From the NCBI GenBank assembly GCA_937918935.1, contig CAKZSI010000025.1, forward strand, positions 62,001 to 126,000: 64,000 bases of DNA, in the 5' to 3' direction. Every line of letters begins with the position of its first letter. Positions within the stretch are counted from its first letter, which is position 1. This DNA comes from an uncultured Chloroflexales bacterium (GTDB lineage: Bacteria; Chloroflexota; Chloroflexia; Chloroflexales; Chloroflexaceae). The notes under the pieces are model-generated. The model saw only the letters and a program-made list of their open reading frames with translations, had not been told where the DNA came from and searched no databases. A program made the position numbers and the translations under genes. Positions 7,934 to 18,320 of the stretch are shown here, one piece after another.

Positions 7934-8856
7934 CCGTGCAGCCGGCGGCCCAGCAGCGGGTCGCGCAGCTTCTTGAGGGCCTCACTCTCGAGTTGCCGCA
8001 CCCGCTCGCGGGTCAGGTTGAGGCGTTGGCCGATCTGCTCAAGGGTCAGCGCAGTTTCGCCGTACAGCCCGTAGCGCAGACAGAGGATGTGGCGCTCCCG
8101 GGACGTCAGGTGTGACATCGCCTCGCTCAGATCGTCGCGCAGCAAAGCGTGCGAAACCTCATCCAGCGGCGAAGGTTGCAATGGGTCGGAGATGACCTCG
8201 GCCAGTGTGCCGGTGCCATCCTCGGTGTGCGCCTCGTCGAGTGAGGCCGGGGTCAGCGCGGCCTGCTCGGCGCGCGTCACCTGTTCCGGCGTAAGCCCGG
8301 CTTCGCTGGCAACCTCTTCGGGGGTCGGTTCGCGGTCGAGGCGCTGGATCAACTGCTGGCGCACCCGCGCGAGCCGCGAGAGTCGCTCACCCAGATGCAC
8401 CGGCAGGCGCACCGTGCGCCCATGATCGGCAATGGCCCGGCCAACACTCTGGCGGATCCAGTAGGTGGCATAGGTCGAGAACTTCAGGCCCCGCCCGGGA
8501 TCGAACTTATCCACGGCGCGCATCAAGCCCAGGCTGCCCTCCTGGATGAGATCCAGCAGGCTCAGGCCGTGGCCCTGGTAGCGGCGCGCGATGCTCACCA
8601 CCAGACGCAGATTGGAATTGATCAACTGGGCTCGTGCCCGCTCACCTGCGGCGACCTGCTGCTCGAGGCGCTGGCGCTCGGTGAGAGGCGGCTGCGGCTC
8701 GGCAGCGAGACGGTTGGCTGCTTCCAGGCCCTCGGCCATGGCGCGCGCAAGGGCCTGTTCCTGATCAAAGGTCAAGAGTGGCTCATCGCCGATCTCATTC
8801 AAATATAGAATGATAGTATCTGTAGCACCGGGGCTGATAACCGCCGGATTGGTCAT
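7915..8856 (-). CDS. RNA polymerase sigma-70 family factor (RpoD/SigA-like)
   Basis: A 313-residue sigma factor. Region 1.2 is DTIILYLNEIGDEPLLTFDQEQALA; region 2 has NLRLVVSIARRYQGHGLSLLDLIQEGSLGLMRAVDKFDPGRGLKFSTYATYWIRQSVGRAI; region 3 follows; region 4.2 has the helix-turn-helix LTLEQIGQRLNLTRERVRQLESEALKKLR. It lacks region 1.1 and is short, so it may be a group 2 factor, although compact primary factors exist in Chloroflexota. AGGGGAG lies 7 bases before the ATG as ribosome binding site. The extended -10 promoters seen here suggest a housekeeping-type recognition region 2.4/3.0, but which factor reads them is unknown. Confidence 0.93.
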   Translation of the reverse strand: MTNPAVISPGATDTIILYLNEIGDEPLLTFDQEQALARAMAEGLEAANRLAAEPQPPLTERQRLEQQVAAGERARAQLINSNLRLVVSIARRYQGHGLSLLDLIQEGSLGLMRAVDKFDPGRGLKFSTYATYWIRQSVGRAIADHGRTVRLPVHLGERLSRLARVRQQLIQRLDREPTPEEVASEAGLTPEQVTRAEQAALTPASLDEAHTEDGTGTLAEVISDPLQPSPLDEVSHALLRDDLSEAMSHLTSRERHILCLRYGLYGETALTLEQIGQRLNLTRERVRQLESEALKKLRDPLLGRRLHGYFEEA

Positions 8857-9168
8857 GGGTCGCTCCCCTTTCAGGTTCGTTGTCCGGGCTGCGACCGAAG
8901 CAAACGAACGTGTTGGTTGTCCCGTTCAGCAGGGGGTGATCCGCGTGGGGACGAGAGCCAGCAGGAGTCGGGGCACTCCCGGGGGACGTCAGGAGAGAAG
9001 TATAGACCAGGGGGCTAAGAGTGGGCTTAGCTCTGGATGAGAGGAGGATGAGAGAAGGGGCGATTGGCGATTCTGGATTGGCGCTTGCGGATTGCGGTTC
9101 GCGAACCGTCCCTACCGGCGGACCAGAGGCGGGCCGGCAGGGGCGATTCGCGAACTGTCCCCAACCAC
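8857..9168. other. intergenic region between sigma factor and typA
   Basis: This 312-base gap holds no gene. A possible -10 (TATACT on the minus strand, 9004-8999) lies ahead of the sigma gene. Near the typA stop there is a palindrome GGTTCGCGAACC (9096-9107) and a second half-copy GATTCGCGAACTGTCCCC (9145-9162). The two share the CGCGAACYGTCCC core as a direct repeat and may form a terminator region. GGATTG-type short repeats occur at 9061-9095. Confidence 0.45.
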
Positions 9169-11001
<1,833 letters not shown>

Positions 11002-11045
11002 AAACCCTCAGCGCCCGCCGGGCGCGTTTGTAGCTACACATAGAG

Positions 11046-11079
11046 ACGCTCAGGCGCCTGACGCTGCGGGCCTGAGCGT
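11046..11079. repeat. inverted repeat in typA leader
   Basis: ACGCTCAGGC (11046-11055) pairs with GCCTGAGCGT (11070-11079), a perfect 10-bp stem. It lies between the predicted typA start site and its start codon. The loop contains GACGCTGCGGGC, which recurs in the nested hairpin near 20370. Confidence 0.6.
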
Positions 11080-11091
11080 TTGCTCACGTAT

Positions 11092-11100
11092 ATTGTACCA
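11092..11100 (-). promoter_or_regulatory. extended -10 promoter for typA
   Basis: Minus-strand TGGTACAAT: -10 hexamer TACAAT with TGn extension. No clear -35. Predicted start near 11085. Confidence 0.6.
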
Positions 11101-11110
11101 CAGCCACGGA

Positions 11111-11153
11111 CGGTATATTCCTGGGAGGGCGCCGCCCTCCCAGGAATATACCG
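11111..11153. repeat. perfect 43-bp palindrome (family 2, long form)
   Basis: Two perfectly complementary 21-base arms (11111-11131 and 11133-11153) flank a single central base. The core is CCTGGGAGGGC/GCCCTCCCAGG. It lies between the divergent typA and histidine-kinase genes. Two less perfect family-2 copies follow at about 11163-11184 and 11193-11219. There is no T-run, so it is not a classic intrinsic terminator. Confidence 0.85.
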
Positions 11154-11275
11154 TTCAGCCGCGTGGGAGGACGGCGCCCTCCGGCGGGGAGGGTCGGGGA
11201 GAGTGCCGCTCTCCCAGGATGACTCTTTAGCGTCCGGCTGGCGCGCGGCGCAGCCGCAGGGAGCGCAGACGAGTA

Positions 11276-11284
11276 TGCTACACT
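11276..11284 (+). promoter_or_regulatory. extended -10 promoter, probably leaderless, for histidine kinase
   Basis: TGCTACACT: TACACT (11279-11284) with TGn. The ATG at 11292 begins 7 bases after the hexamer, so transcription would start at or next to the A of ATG. No Shine-Dalgarno sequence is present. Confidence 0.5.
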
Positions 11285-11291
11285 ATAAATT

Positions 11292-13310
11292 ATGAAGGCA
11301 AAAGCCACACCCCAACGAATTCCCGTAATGGCTCTGCCCTACCCGTTCGCCGTGCAGAGCGTAGTGACGCTGGTGCTGCTCGGCGCGCCGTTGAGCGCCC
11401 TGGGGGAGCGTTATGCCGTCTGGCGCCTGGTGGGGCTGGCGGGATTATGTGGCGGCCTCCTGATCGCCGTGACCTTTGTTCCGGTACGACGTCTGCCGCG
11501 CTGGGGCCAGGCGCTGTTCCTGCTCGGGCAGGTGGCGCTGACGGCCCTGGCGCAGGTGCTCGCTCCTGCGCCGCTACTTGATTACGTATACCTGGCGCTG
11601 GTGCTCCAGGCCATCGCGTTGTTTCCACCGTGGTTGTGGATTCCCTTTGCGGTGGGGGTTTACGCCGTCTGGAGCGGGATGTTGCTGGTGGCGACGGCAA
11701 ACCTGATCGACTGGCTGCAGGGCAACCTGACGCTGGCCTTTCCGGTAACCTGCGCGATCATCGCTGCGATCTTCTACCTGCGCCAGCAGCGCCGGAGCGA
11801 GCAGGTGCAGCACATGTTGCAGCAGGTACAGCAGCGTTACGACGCGCTGGCCGCGGGTGTGCGCGAGGCGCAGCAGCGCATCATGCTCGAGGAGCGCCAC
11901 CGGCTCGGGCAGACGATCATCGGCGACGTGCAGGCGGCCCTGAGCCGCACCGAGCAGAGTGTGGCGGTGGCGCTGGCGCAGGCCCAGAGCAACCTCTCAC
12001 GGGTTGAGGCGGCGGTGAGCCAGACGCGGGCCGCCGCCGCCAGCGCGGTGGAACGCCTGCGGGCCACGGTGGCGACGTTGCGCCAGGGTACGGTAGAGCC
12101 CCCCCCCGGCGACTCGCCTCTGGCAACCGTGACTCCATCGGATGAGCCGGTGATCGCCCGGCCGCTGAACCGGGTGCTGACGTGGGTGTTACCGGCGGTC
12201 TTTCTGGTCCTGACGATCAGTTCAGCCGCATTGGAGGGCCCGCTGGTGTCGGGAGCCTTCGGGATGTTGCTGGCATGGGCCGCAGTGTTGCTGCTGGCCT
12301 ACGTGACCACCCAGCTCATCAGCCAGCCGTTGCTGATCCAGGTGGGTCTGGCGGCGCAGTCGGTGGCGATCCTGGCGCTGGCGCAACTTGCCCACACCCT
12401 CACCCCGCTCCTGGGGCTGCTGCTGGTGCTCTGGCAGGTAGCAGTGCGGCTCCCGCCGCGCCAGATTGTGCTGCACCTGGCGGGATTGCTGGTTGGGATC
12501 ACCGTGCTTGCGGCGTACTGGGGGCCGGAGCGCTTCGACCACAACGCCCTGCTGATCAGTACGGTGACGGCGGCGGCGGTTGGCGGGCCGTTGCTGATGG
12601 GGCGCCGGCAGCTCGAGCGGCGCAAGCAGACAGAGTTGCGCCTGGCGCTGTTGAACGCGGAGATCGAGCAGCAGATGGCCGAGGTGCGCATGCTGGCCGT
12701 GGCGGCCGAGCGGGCGCGGCTGGCCCGTGAGGTGCACGATGATCTGGGGTCGCGGCTGGTGCTGGTGCATCTGCAATTGCAACTGGCCGAGGATCTGGCC
12801 GCCGAGGACGCCGAGGCGGCCCTGGAACAGGTGCGCGAGAGCCGCGAACAGTTGCACCTGGCCTGGCGCAGCATGCTGGCGGTGGCCGATGCCGAACTCC
12901 CGGTGCGGGGTGCCGAACTGCGTCGCGCGTTGGAGGAACTGGCGGCCTCGGCGGTTGCGCCGCCGTGCGTAACGTTGATCCTCGATGGGGAACTGGAGGA
13001 GGTGTCCGATGCGCTGGCCTGCACCATCTACCGCACGGTGCAAGAAGGTGTAACCAACGCGCGCAAACACAGTCGTGCGACGCGGGTCGAGGCGCGGGTG
13101 GTGAACCTGGGCGGCTATGTCACGGTCACGGTCACGAATGACGACCCCGGTGGAGCGGAACCTGCGGCGTCCCGGCCAGGGTCGGGCGAGAGTTTCGGGT
13201 TGGTGGGTCTGCGTGAGCGGGCCGAGGCCCTCAACGGCGGCATGGAAGCCGGTCCGTTGCCCGGTGGCGGCTGGTGGCTGCGGGTGGTGTTGCCGACCGA
13301 AGGCGTATGA
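11292..13310 (+). CDS. NarL-type sensor histidine kinase with two membrane modules
   Basis: A 672-residue kinase. Residues about 15-150 contain several membrane helices, followed by a long Gln/Ala/Glu-rich helical linker (about 155-265). A second membrane block (about 290-430, VLTWVLPAVFLVLTISSAAL...) precedes the catalytic part. HisKA_3 is LAREVHDDLGSRLVLVHLQL with phospho-accepting His482. The ATPase has N box VQEGVTNARKHSRATR and FGLVGLRERAEALNGGM. It phosphorylates the adjacent LuxR-type regulator. Its stop overlaps an ATG in the regulator frame (ATGA at 13307). Two separate multi-span blocks around a coiled coil are unusual; the ligand is unknown. Confidence 0.92.
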   Translation: MKAKATPQRIPVMALPYPFAVQSVVTLVLLGAPLSALGERYAVWRLVGLAGLCGGLLIAVTFVPVRRLPRWGQALFLLGQVALTALAQVLAPAPLLDYVYLALVLQAIALFPPWLWIPFAVGVYAVWSGMLLVATANLIDWLQGNLTLAFPVTCAIIAAIFYLRQQRRSEQVQHMLQQVQQRYDALAAGVREAQQRIMLEERHRLGQTIIGDVQAALSRTEQSVAVALAQAQSNLSRVEAAVSQTRAAAASAVERLRATVATLRQGTVEPPPGDSPLATVTPSDEPVIARPLNRVLTWVLPAVFLVLTISSAALEGPLVSGAFGMLLAWAAVLLLAYVTTQLISQPLLIQVGLAAQSVAILALAQLAHTLTPLLGLLLVLWQVAVRLPPRQIVLHLAGLLVGITVLAAYWGPERFDHNALLISTVTAAAVGGPLLMGRRQLERRKQTELRLALLNAEIEQQMAEVRMLAVAAERARLAREVHDDLGSRLVLVHLQLQLAEDLAAEDAEAALEQVRESREQLHLAWRSMLAVADAELPVRGAELRRALEELAASAVAPPCVTLILDGELEEVSDALACTIYRTVQEGVTNARKHSRATRVEARVVNLGGYVTVTVTNDDPGGAEPAASRPGSGESFGLVGLRERAEALNGGMEAGPLPGGGWWLRVVLPTEGV

Positions 13311-13345
13311 GCGATTTCCCGACGGGCTTTCAAAGGGTGCCAGCG

Positions 13346-14023
13346 ATGAGCGAGAAGATCCGTGTGTTGATCGTGGACGACCAGGCCCTGATCCGCACCG
13401 GAATCGCCACGCTGCTGGCGCGCAAACCCGGCATCGAGGTGGTGGGCCAGGCGAGCAATGGGCAGGAAGCTCTCGACCTCGTGGCCACACTTGACCCGGA
13501 CGTGGTGCTGATGGATGTGCTGATGCCGGTGATGGATGGAGTCGAGGCCACCCGGCGGCTGGCGGAACGGGGGCCGCGCCCGGCGGTGATCATTTTAACG
13601 ACCTTTCGTGACGACGCATATGTTTTTCGGGGCCTGGCGGCGGGTGCGCGGGGCTACCTGTTGAAGGACGTGGACCACAAGGCCCTTGCCGAGGCGGTGC
13701 GCACCGTGGCTGCCGGCGGGGCGCTGCTGGCGCCGGAGATCACGGCTCAGATGCTGCCCCATCTGGGGCGACTGGCAGGCGAGGTTGAAGCACGCAAGCC
13801 AGCCGCGACCGTGGGGCCCGCCGAGCGGCTGGCCTTCCTCACCGAACGCGAACGGGCCATTCTGGTGCTGCTGGCGCGGGGGCGCACCAACCAGGAGATC
13901 AGCGAGGCCCTGTTGATCAGCGTCGGCACGGTGAAGAACCATATCAGCAACATCCTCAGCAAACTCGGCGTCCGCGATCGTACCCAGGCGGCCCTCTGGG
14001 CGCAGCAGCAGGGGTTGGGGTAG
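13346..14023 (+). CDS. NarL/FixJ-type response regulator with LuxR DNA-binding domain
   Basis: A 225-residue regulator: receiver domain [20 protein letters not shown] with phospho-acceptor Asp57 ([16 protein letters not shown]) and conserved Lys in [13 protein letters not shown], then a LuxR-type helix-turn-helix ([54 protein letters not shown]-like). Partner is the upstream histidine kinase. I start at 13346 ([12 protein letters not shown]), typical of the family. An in-frame ATG at 13307, overlapping the kinase stop as ATGA, would add 13 residues and give translational coupling; it is a real alternative. A family-1 repeat follows the stop. Confidence 0.93.
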   Translation: [225 protein letters not shown]

Positions 14024-14054
14024 CCTGGTTCAAACGCGCTTGAGAGCAGATTGA

Positions 14055-14095
14055 AGGGGCGTGGGGAAACCTGGTTTCCCAACGCCCCTTCGCGC
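14055..14095 (+). repeat. family-1 palindrome after the response regulator
   Basis: GGGGCGTGGGGAAACC...GGTTTCCCAACGCCCC forms a long, nearly perfect stem. It lies 30-70 bases past the regulator stop with no other gene between, so a transcription-terminating role is plausible. Confidence 0.75.
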
Positions 14096-14281
14096 ATGCG
14101 TCCCATGACCACAGTCATAGGCCTCTGGTTGTATGTGCGCACTGTCACAAATCAGGCCGGGGATGACAAACGACTGGACCGGATGCACTTACGCAGCGTG
14201 ACAGCGCGGGTTACACTGGGGTGCAGTGGTCGCAAAAAAAAGATATGCGGCCCGGCGCCTATTGCATTGAGGAGATGAAAG

Positions 14282-15169
14282 ATGGCACGTGTCGTACCCT
14301 CCACCCCTGTTGAACCCCGGCTTGAAAAGAGCCTCGGCGAGAAGATCGGCGTTTTGATCATCGTCGCGCTGCCGTTTCTGGCGACGATCTATGCGATGGT
14401 CATGCTGTGGAACCGCGCCGTTGACTGGCTGGACGTGACCCTGATGCTGGTCTTCTACGTGATCTCGGGCCTGGGGATCACGGTCGGTTACCATCGCATG
14501 CTGACCCACAAGAGTTTCGAGACCCACTCCTGGCTGAAGCGCCTGTTCCTGATCATGGGCAGTATGGCCTTCGAGGGCAGCCCGATCGCCTGGGCCTCCA
14601 CGCACATTCAGCATCACGCCCACTCTGATGGCGAAGACGATCCCCACAGCCCGCTGGAGGGGCTGTGGCACGCCCATATGGGCTGGCTGTTCCACCATAA
14701 AGAGAACGTGGACGTGTACGGCACCTGGCTGAAGCGCGACCCTGACGTCGTGTGGGTCTCGCGCACCTGGTTGTTGTGGGCCGGGTTGGGGCTGCTGATC
14801 CCCTTCCTGATCGCCGGCTGGAGCGGGCTGATCTGGGGTGGATTGGTGCGGGTCTTTCTCACGCACCACGTTACCTGGAGCGTCAACTCGATTTGCCACA
14901 CCTTCGGCGCGCGTGACTACCAGACGCGCGACGCAAGCCGCAATAACTTCATCGTTGGGCTGCTGGCATTTGGCGAGGGCTGGCACAACAACCACCACGC
15001 CTTCCCCCGGTCGGCCTTTCACGGCCTGCGCTGGTGGCAGATCGACATCTCGGCCTACGTGATCCGCAGCCTGGAGGCGACCGGTCTGGTCTGGAACGTG
15101 TACCGGGTAAGAGAGACCGATCTGGAGAAGCGGGTAATCCCGGCAAGCGCGGAGGGGATGGGCGATTAA
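14282..15169 (+). CDS. acyl-CoA/acyl-lipid delta-9-type fatty acid desaturase
   Basis: A 295-residue membrane di-iron desaturase. The three histidine boxes are HRMLTH (71-76), HIQHH (108-112) and HNNHH (235-239), with hydrophobic spans between. It introduces a cis double bond into saturated fatty acyl chains, using reduced ferredoxin/cytochrome and O2, and tunes membrane fluidity. The family is usually 270-320 residues in bacteria. GAGGAGATG lies just before the start as a strong ribosome binding site. TACACT at about 14212 is a possible -10. A perfect 41-bp hairpin follows the stop. Confidence 0.95.
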   Translation: MARVVPSTPVEPRLEKSLGEKIGVLIIVALPFLATIYAMVMLWNRAVDWLDVTLMLVFYVISGLGITVGYHRMLTHKSFETHSWLKRLFLIMGSMAFEGSPIAWASTHIQHHAHSDGEDDPHSPLEGLWHAHMGWLFHHKENVDVYGTWLKRDPDVVWVSRTWLLWAGLGLLIPFLIAGWSGLIWGGLVRVFLTHHVTWSVNSICHTFGARDYQTRDASRNNFIVGLLAFGEGWHNNHHAFPRSAFHGLRWWQIDISAYVIRSLEATGLVWNVYRVRETDLEKRVIPASAEGMGD

Positions 15170-15194
15170 GGGCAGGCCCAATCTTGTCCCGCAA

Positions 15195-15235
15195 GCAAGG
15201 TCGAAGCCGTGGCGCAGCCACGGCTTCGACCTTGC
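15195..15235. terminator. perfect 19-bp-arm hairpin after the desaturase
   Basis: Arms 15195-15213 and 15217-15235 are perfectly complementary around a GCA loop. It lies 26 bases after the desaturase stop. It lacks a T-run, so it may be a repeat-derived or Rho-assisted terminator. A degenerate relative (GAAGC...GCTTCG) is present near 55098-55117. Confidence 0.6.
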
Positions 15236-15296
15236 GAGGCCAGCGCCCGCCGCCAGAGGCAGAGGTTCATCAGCCCTGGCTTCGACCAACTTGTGG

Positions 15297-15325
15297 TTGA
15301 CGCCGGGCGAGAAAGGCAGTATTAT
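15297..15325 (+). promoter_or_regulatory. sigma-70 promoter for the ATP-grasp/alpha-E/transglutaminase genes
   Basis: TTGACG (15297-15302), 17-base spacer, TATTAT (15320-15325). Predicted start is near 15332, about 100 bases before the chosen ATP-grasp ATG. Confidence 0.65.
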
Positions 15326-15433
15326 AGCGAACAATCCCGAGAGAAGAACCGCAGTAGCCGTGGCAGCGCCGCCCGCTCAGCTCTCTCCGATCCTGGTTTC
15401 AGATTCGGCAGAAAGCCTTATTCCCGCACACCT

Positions 15434-16906
15434 ATGCTCACCGAGCACCGCGCGCGCGCCAACGGCCATTCGCTCTTTGCCACGTACGATCTCGGCGCCA
15501 TCTACGACGAGATGTTCGACGAGGCGGGCGAACCGCGGCCCCACTACCAGCTCCTGTACCAGCGCCTGCAGGAACTCTCCGCCCGCGACCTCCAGCAGCG
15601 GCAAAGTTACGCCAACCTCACCTTTCTCAATCAGGGCATCACCTTCACTGTCTATGGTGATGATCAGGGAACCGAGCGCATCTTTCCCTACGATCTGCTG
15701 CCGCGGATCGTGACCCACGACGAGTGGTCGGTGATCGAGGCAGGGCTGAAGCAGCGCATTCAGGCGCTGAACCTGTTTCTGCACGACATTTACTACCAGG
15801 CGCGCATCCTGGCCGATAAGGTCATTCCCCGCGAGCTGGTGTACACCTGCCCGCACTTCCGCCGTGAGATGCGGAACGTCGCGGTGCCCCAGCAGGTCTA
15901 TGTTTCGATTACTGGAACAGACCTGGTGCGCATGCCCTCAGGGGAATTTGTGGTGCTGGAGGATAACCTGCGCGTGCCCAGCGGGGTGAGCTACATGCTC
16001 ACCAACCGAGCGGTGATGAAACGGGCCTTTCCGGGGCTGTTCGCCAACTACGGTGTGCGCTCGATTGACCACTATGGGCACGCACTGCTCACGACCCTGC
16101 GCGCCCTGGCCCCTGCTCACCGTCCTGACCCGACTATTGTGGTGCTGACGCCGGGGGTGTACAACTCAGCCTACTTTGAGCATACGTTCCTCGCCCGGCT
16201 CATGGGGCTGGAACTGGTTGAGGGGCGTGACTTGCTGGTGCACAACAACATCGTCTACATGCGCACCACGGCTGGCCTACGGCGGGTGGATGTGATCTAT
16301 CGGCGGGTAGACGACGATTTTATTGATCCGCTGACCTTCCGTTCGGATTCGATCCTCGGTGTGGCCGGCCTGTTCAACGCTTTCCGTGCTGGAAATGTGA
16401 GTCTGGCGAATGTGGTTGGCACCGGCGTGGCCGATGATAAGGCGATCTACGCCTACGTGCCGAAGATTATCAAATACTACCTCGGTGAAGATCCGATCCT
16501 GTCGAATGTCGAGACCTACCTCTGTGACAATCCGCTAGAGCGGGCCTACGTGCTCGAACATCTGGATGAACTGGTGGTAAAGGCGGTGGGGGAGTCAGGC
16601 GGCTACGGAATGCTGATCGGACCGCACAGCACCGTTGAGGAGCGTGAACGCTTCCGGCGCCTGATCGAGGCCCATCCGCGGAATTACATCGCCCAGCCAA
16701 CCCTGCAATTCTCGCGGGCTCCGTGCTTCGTTGACGGACGGGTGGAACCGCGCCACGTCGATCTCCGCCCGTACATTCTCAACAGCGGCGATCAGATTAC
16801 CATCGTACCGGGGGGCCTCACCCGAGTGGCATTACGCAAAGGCTCACTGGTGGTCAACTCGTCGCAGGGCGGAGGCAGCAAGGATACGTGGGTGCTGTTC
16901 GAGTGA
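15434..16906 (+). CDS. circularly permuted ATP-grasp protein (DUF404/DUF407, COG2308)
   Basis: A 490-residue protein. It begins [38 protein letters not shown], typical of COG2308, and contains conserved stretches [48 protein letters not shown] and [13 protein letters not shown]. Circularly permuted ATP-grasps are predicted amide- or peptide-bond-forming ligases using ATP and an acyl-phosphate intermediate. It is followed by alpha-E and transglutaminase genes, the association described for this family and predicted to make or attach a peptide. I chose the ATG at 15434, downstream of the promoter, because the family starts there. The substrate is unknown. Confidence 0.93.
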   Translation: MLTEHRARANGHSLFATYDLGAIYDEMFDEAGEPRPHYQLLYQRLQELSARDLQQRQSYANLTFLNQGITFTVYGDDQGTERIFPYDLLPRIVTHDEWSVIEAGLKQRIQALNLFLHDIYYQARILADKVIPRELVYTCPHFRREMRNVAVPQQVYVSITGTDLVRMPSGEFVVLEDNLRVPSGVSYMLTNRAVMKRAFPGLFANYGVRSIDHYGHALLTTLRALAPAHRPDPTIVVLTPGVYNSAYFEHTFLARLMGLELVEGRDLLVHNNIVYMRTTAGLRRVDVIYRRVDDDFIDPLTFRSDSILGVAGLFNAFRAGNVSLANVVGTGVADDKAIYAYVPKIIKYYLGEDPILSNVETYLCDNPLERAYVLEHLDELVVKAVGESGGYGMLIGPHSTVEERERFRRLIEAHPRNYIAQPTLQFSRAPCFVDGRVEPRHVDLRPYILNSGDQITIVPGGLTRVALRKGSLVVNSSQGGGSKDTWVLFE

Positions 16907-17123
16907 CGCGCCGTTCTTTATTACCTTACAGACTCGAGGCATGCCAGGAGACACGGCATCCCAACAACCCTTTGCCGTCCGCGGCAGGCGCGCGCCCGGT
17001 CAAAACGCGGACGTGTCTGCGGCGGTGAGCCGAACCATACGTATCGCGGAAGGCTACACCTTCCATACCTCCCTTGAACTGGCCCGTCATAGGTCCCGCT
17101 GCGAAACCTTGTCTTAGTACGAT

Positions 17124-18086
17124 ATGCTCTCACGTGTAGCCGATGGGCTCTACTGGATGAGCCGCTACCTGGAACGGGCCGAGCACACGGCGCGCCTGAT
17201 CGGCGTCGGGTTAAACCTGATGCTGGATCAAACTCCCGAGTCGGTGGAGGTGCGCTGGAAACGCCTGCTGGCGGCCCTGCGCACGCCCCTGTCCCCTGAA
17301 GCGGCCAATGACCCCTACACCATCACTCGCGCATTGACCTTCGATCCTGCTAATCCGAACGCGATCGTCAATTGCATTGCCCTGGCTCGAGAAAATGCCC
17401 GGCAGGTGCGCCAGCAGATCAGTTCGGAGATGTGGGAGCAGGTCAACCGCCTGTACCTGTTTATGCGCTCGGCAAGCCCGGAGCGCATCTGGCAAGGCGA
17501 GCCGATTGAGTTCTATCAGGCGATCAAAGAAGGGGCGCATCTCTTCCAGGGCATCACCGACACTACCATGACCCACGGCGAGGGGTGGTACTTTATCCAG
17601 GTGGGTCGCTACCTGGAACGGGTCAGTGCTACGGCCTTGCTCCTCGATGTATACTTTCGCCCCTACCTGGAGGCGCCCGACGATCCGGCGCTGATGCTGG
17701 AGTATAACGACTGGGTCGGGTTGCTCAAGTGCGCCACCGCGTTCGAGGCCTACTGCAAGGTGTACACCGCTGATGTGCAACCTCAGACGGTCGCGGAGTT
17801 TTTGCTGCTCGATGGCGAGTTTCCGCACTCGGTGCGTTTCGCCGCCGATCGCATCCAGCGGGGCCTGCAGGCGATTGCGCAAAGCGCTGGCGCCCGCAGC
17901 GGCGGGCGGGCCGAACGCCTGGCCGGGCGATTACGCGCCTCGCTCGATTATGGACAGGTGGAAGAGATCCTGGCCGATAACATGCATGCCTACCTCGATG
18001 GCATCCAGCGCCAGTGCCTGGCCATCCATAGCGCGATCTATCAGACCTACGTGAACTACCCCGTGGAGAAGGCGCTTGATACCTAG
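17124..18086 (+). CDS. alpha-E domain protein (DUF403, COG2307)
   Basis: A 320-residue all-helical protein starting MLSRVADGLYWMSRYLERAEHTARLIGVGLNLML, the hallmark of the alpha-E family. Other conserved stretches are NARQVRQQISSEMWEQVNRLY, LFQGITDTTMTHGEGWYFIQVGRYLERV and DGEFPHSVRFAADRIQ. It has no membrane segments. The family almost always accompanies COG2308 ATP-grasp proteins and is thought to act with them in peptide synthesis, but its biochemical role is not established. It lies 217 bases after the ATP-grasp gene, a gap containing a small hairpin (GAAGG...CCTTC) and no gene. Confidence 0.94.
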   Translation: MLSRVADGLYWMSRYLERAEHTARLIGVGLNLMLDQTPESVEVRWKRLLAALRTPLSPEAANDPYTITRALTFDPANPNAIVNCIALARENARQVRQQISSEMWEQVNRLYLFMRSASPERIWQGEPIEFYQAIKEGAHLFQGITDTTMTHGEGWYFIQVGRYLERVSATALLLDVYFRPYLEAPDDPALMLEYNDWVGLLKCATAFEAYCKVYTADVQPQTVAEFLLLDGEFPHSVRFAADRIQRGLQAIAQSAGARSGGRAERLAGRLRASLDYGQVEEILADNMHAYLDGIQRQCLAIHSAIYQTYVNYPVEKALDT

Positions 18087-18320
18087 AGCACTGACCGGAA
18101 TTGATTGATCGGCTGAGGACACTGAGCCGTGTGGCGTACGGCGCTCGCGCCGCCATTCTTGCAGGTCAATCTTTTCAAGAAACGCTATCATACGTCGTCC
18201 GAGTTCTTCTGACGGGTTGCGCTCGTTGGGCCAAAGGATTGGCTGCGCCTATGCTTCAGCCTTACCAGGCAAGAACCGACCCATCATCCGGTACAGGTTA
18301 CCCGGAGTTGCACCTGCCAT

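Noticed and set aside
12222-13490. Open frame opposite the histidine kinase
   Set aside because: Antisense shadow; lacks family motifs and overlaps the kinase catalytic domain.
17118-17123. TACGAT just before the alpha-E start as a promoter
   Set aside because: Transcription would begin inside the coding region, and the gene is likely read from the upstream promoter.
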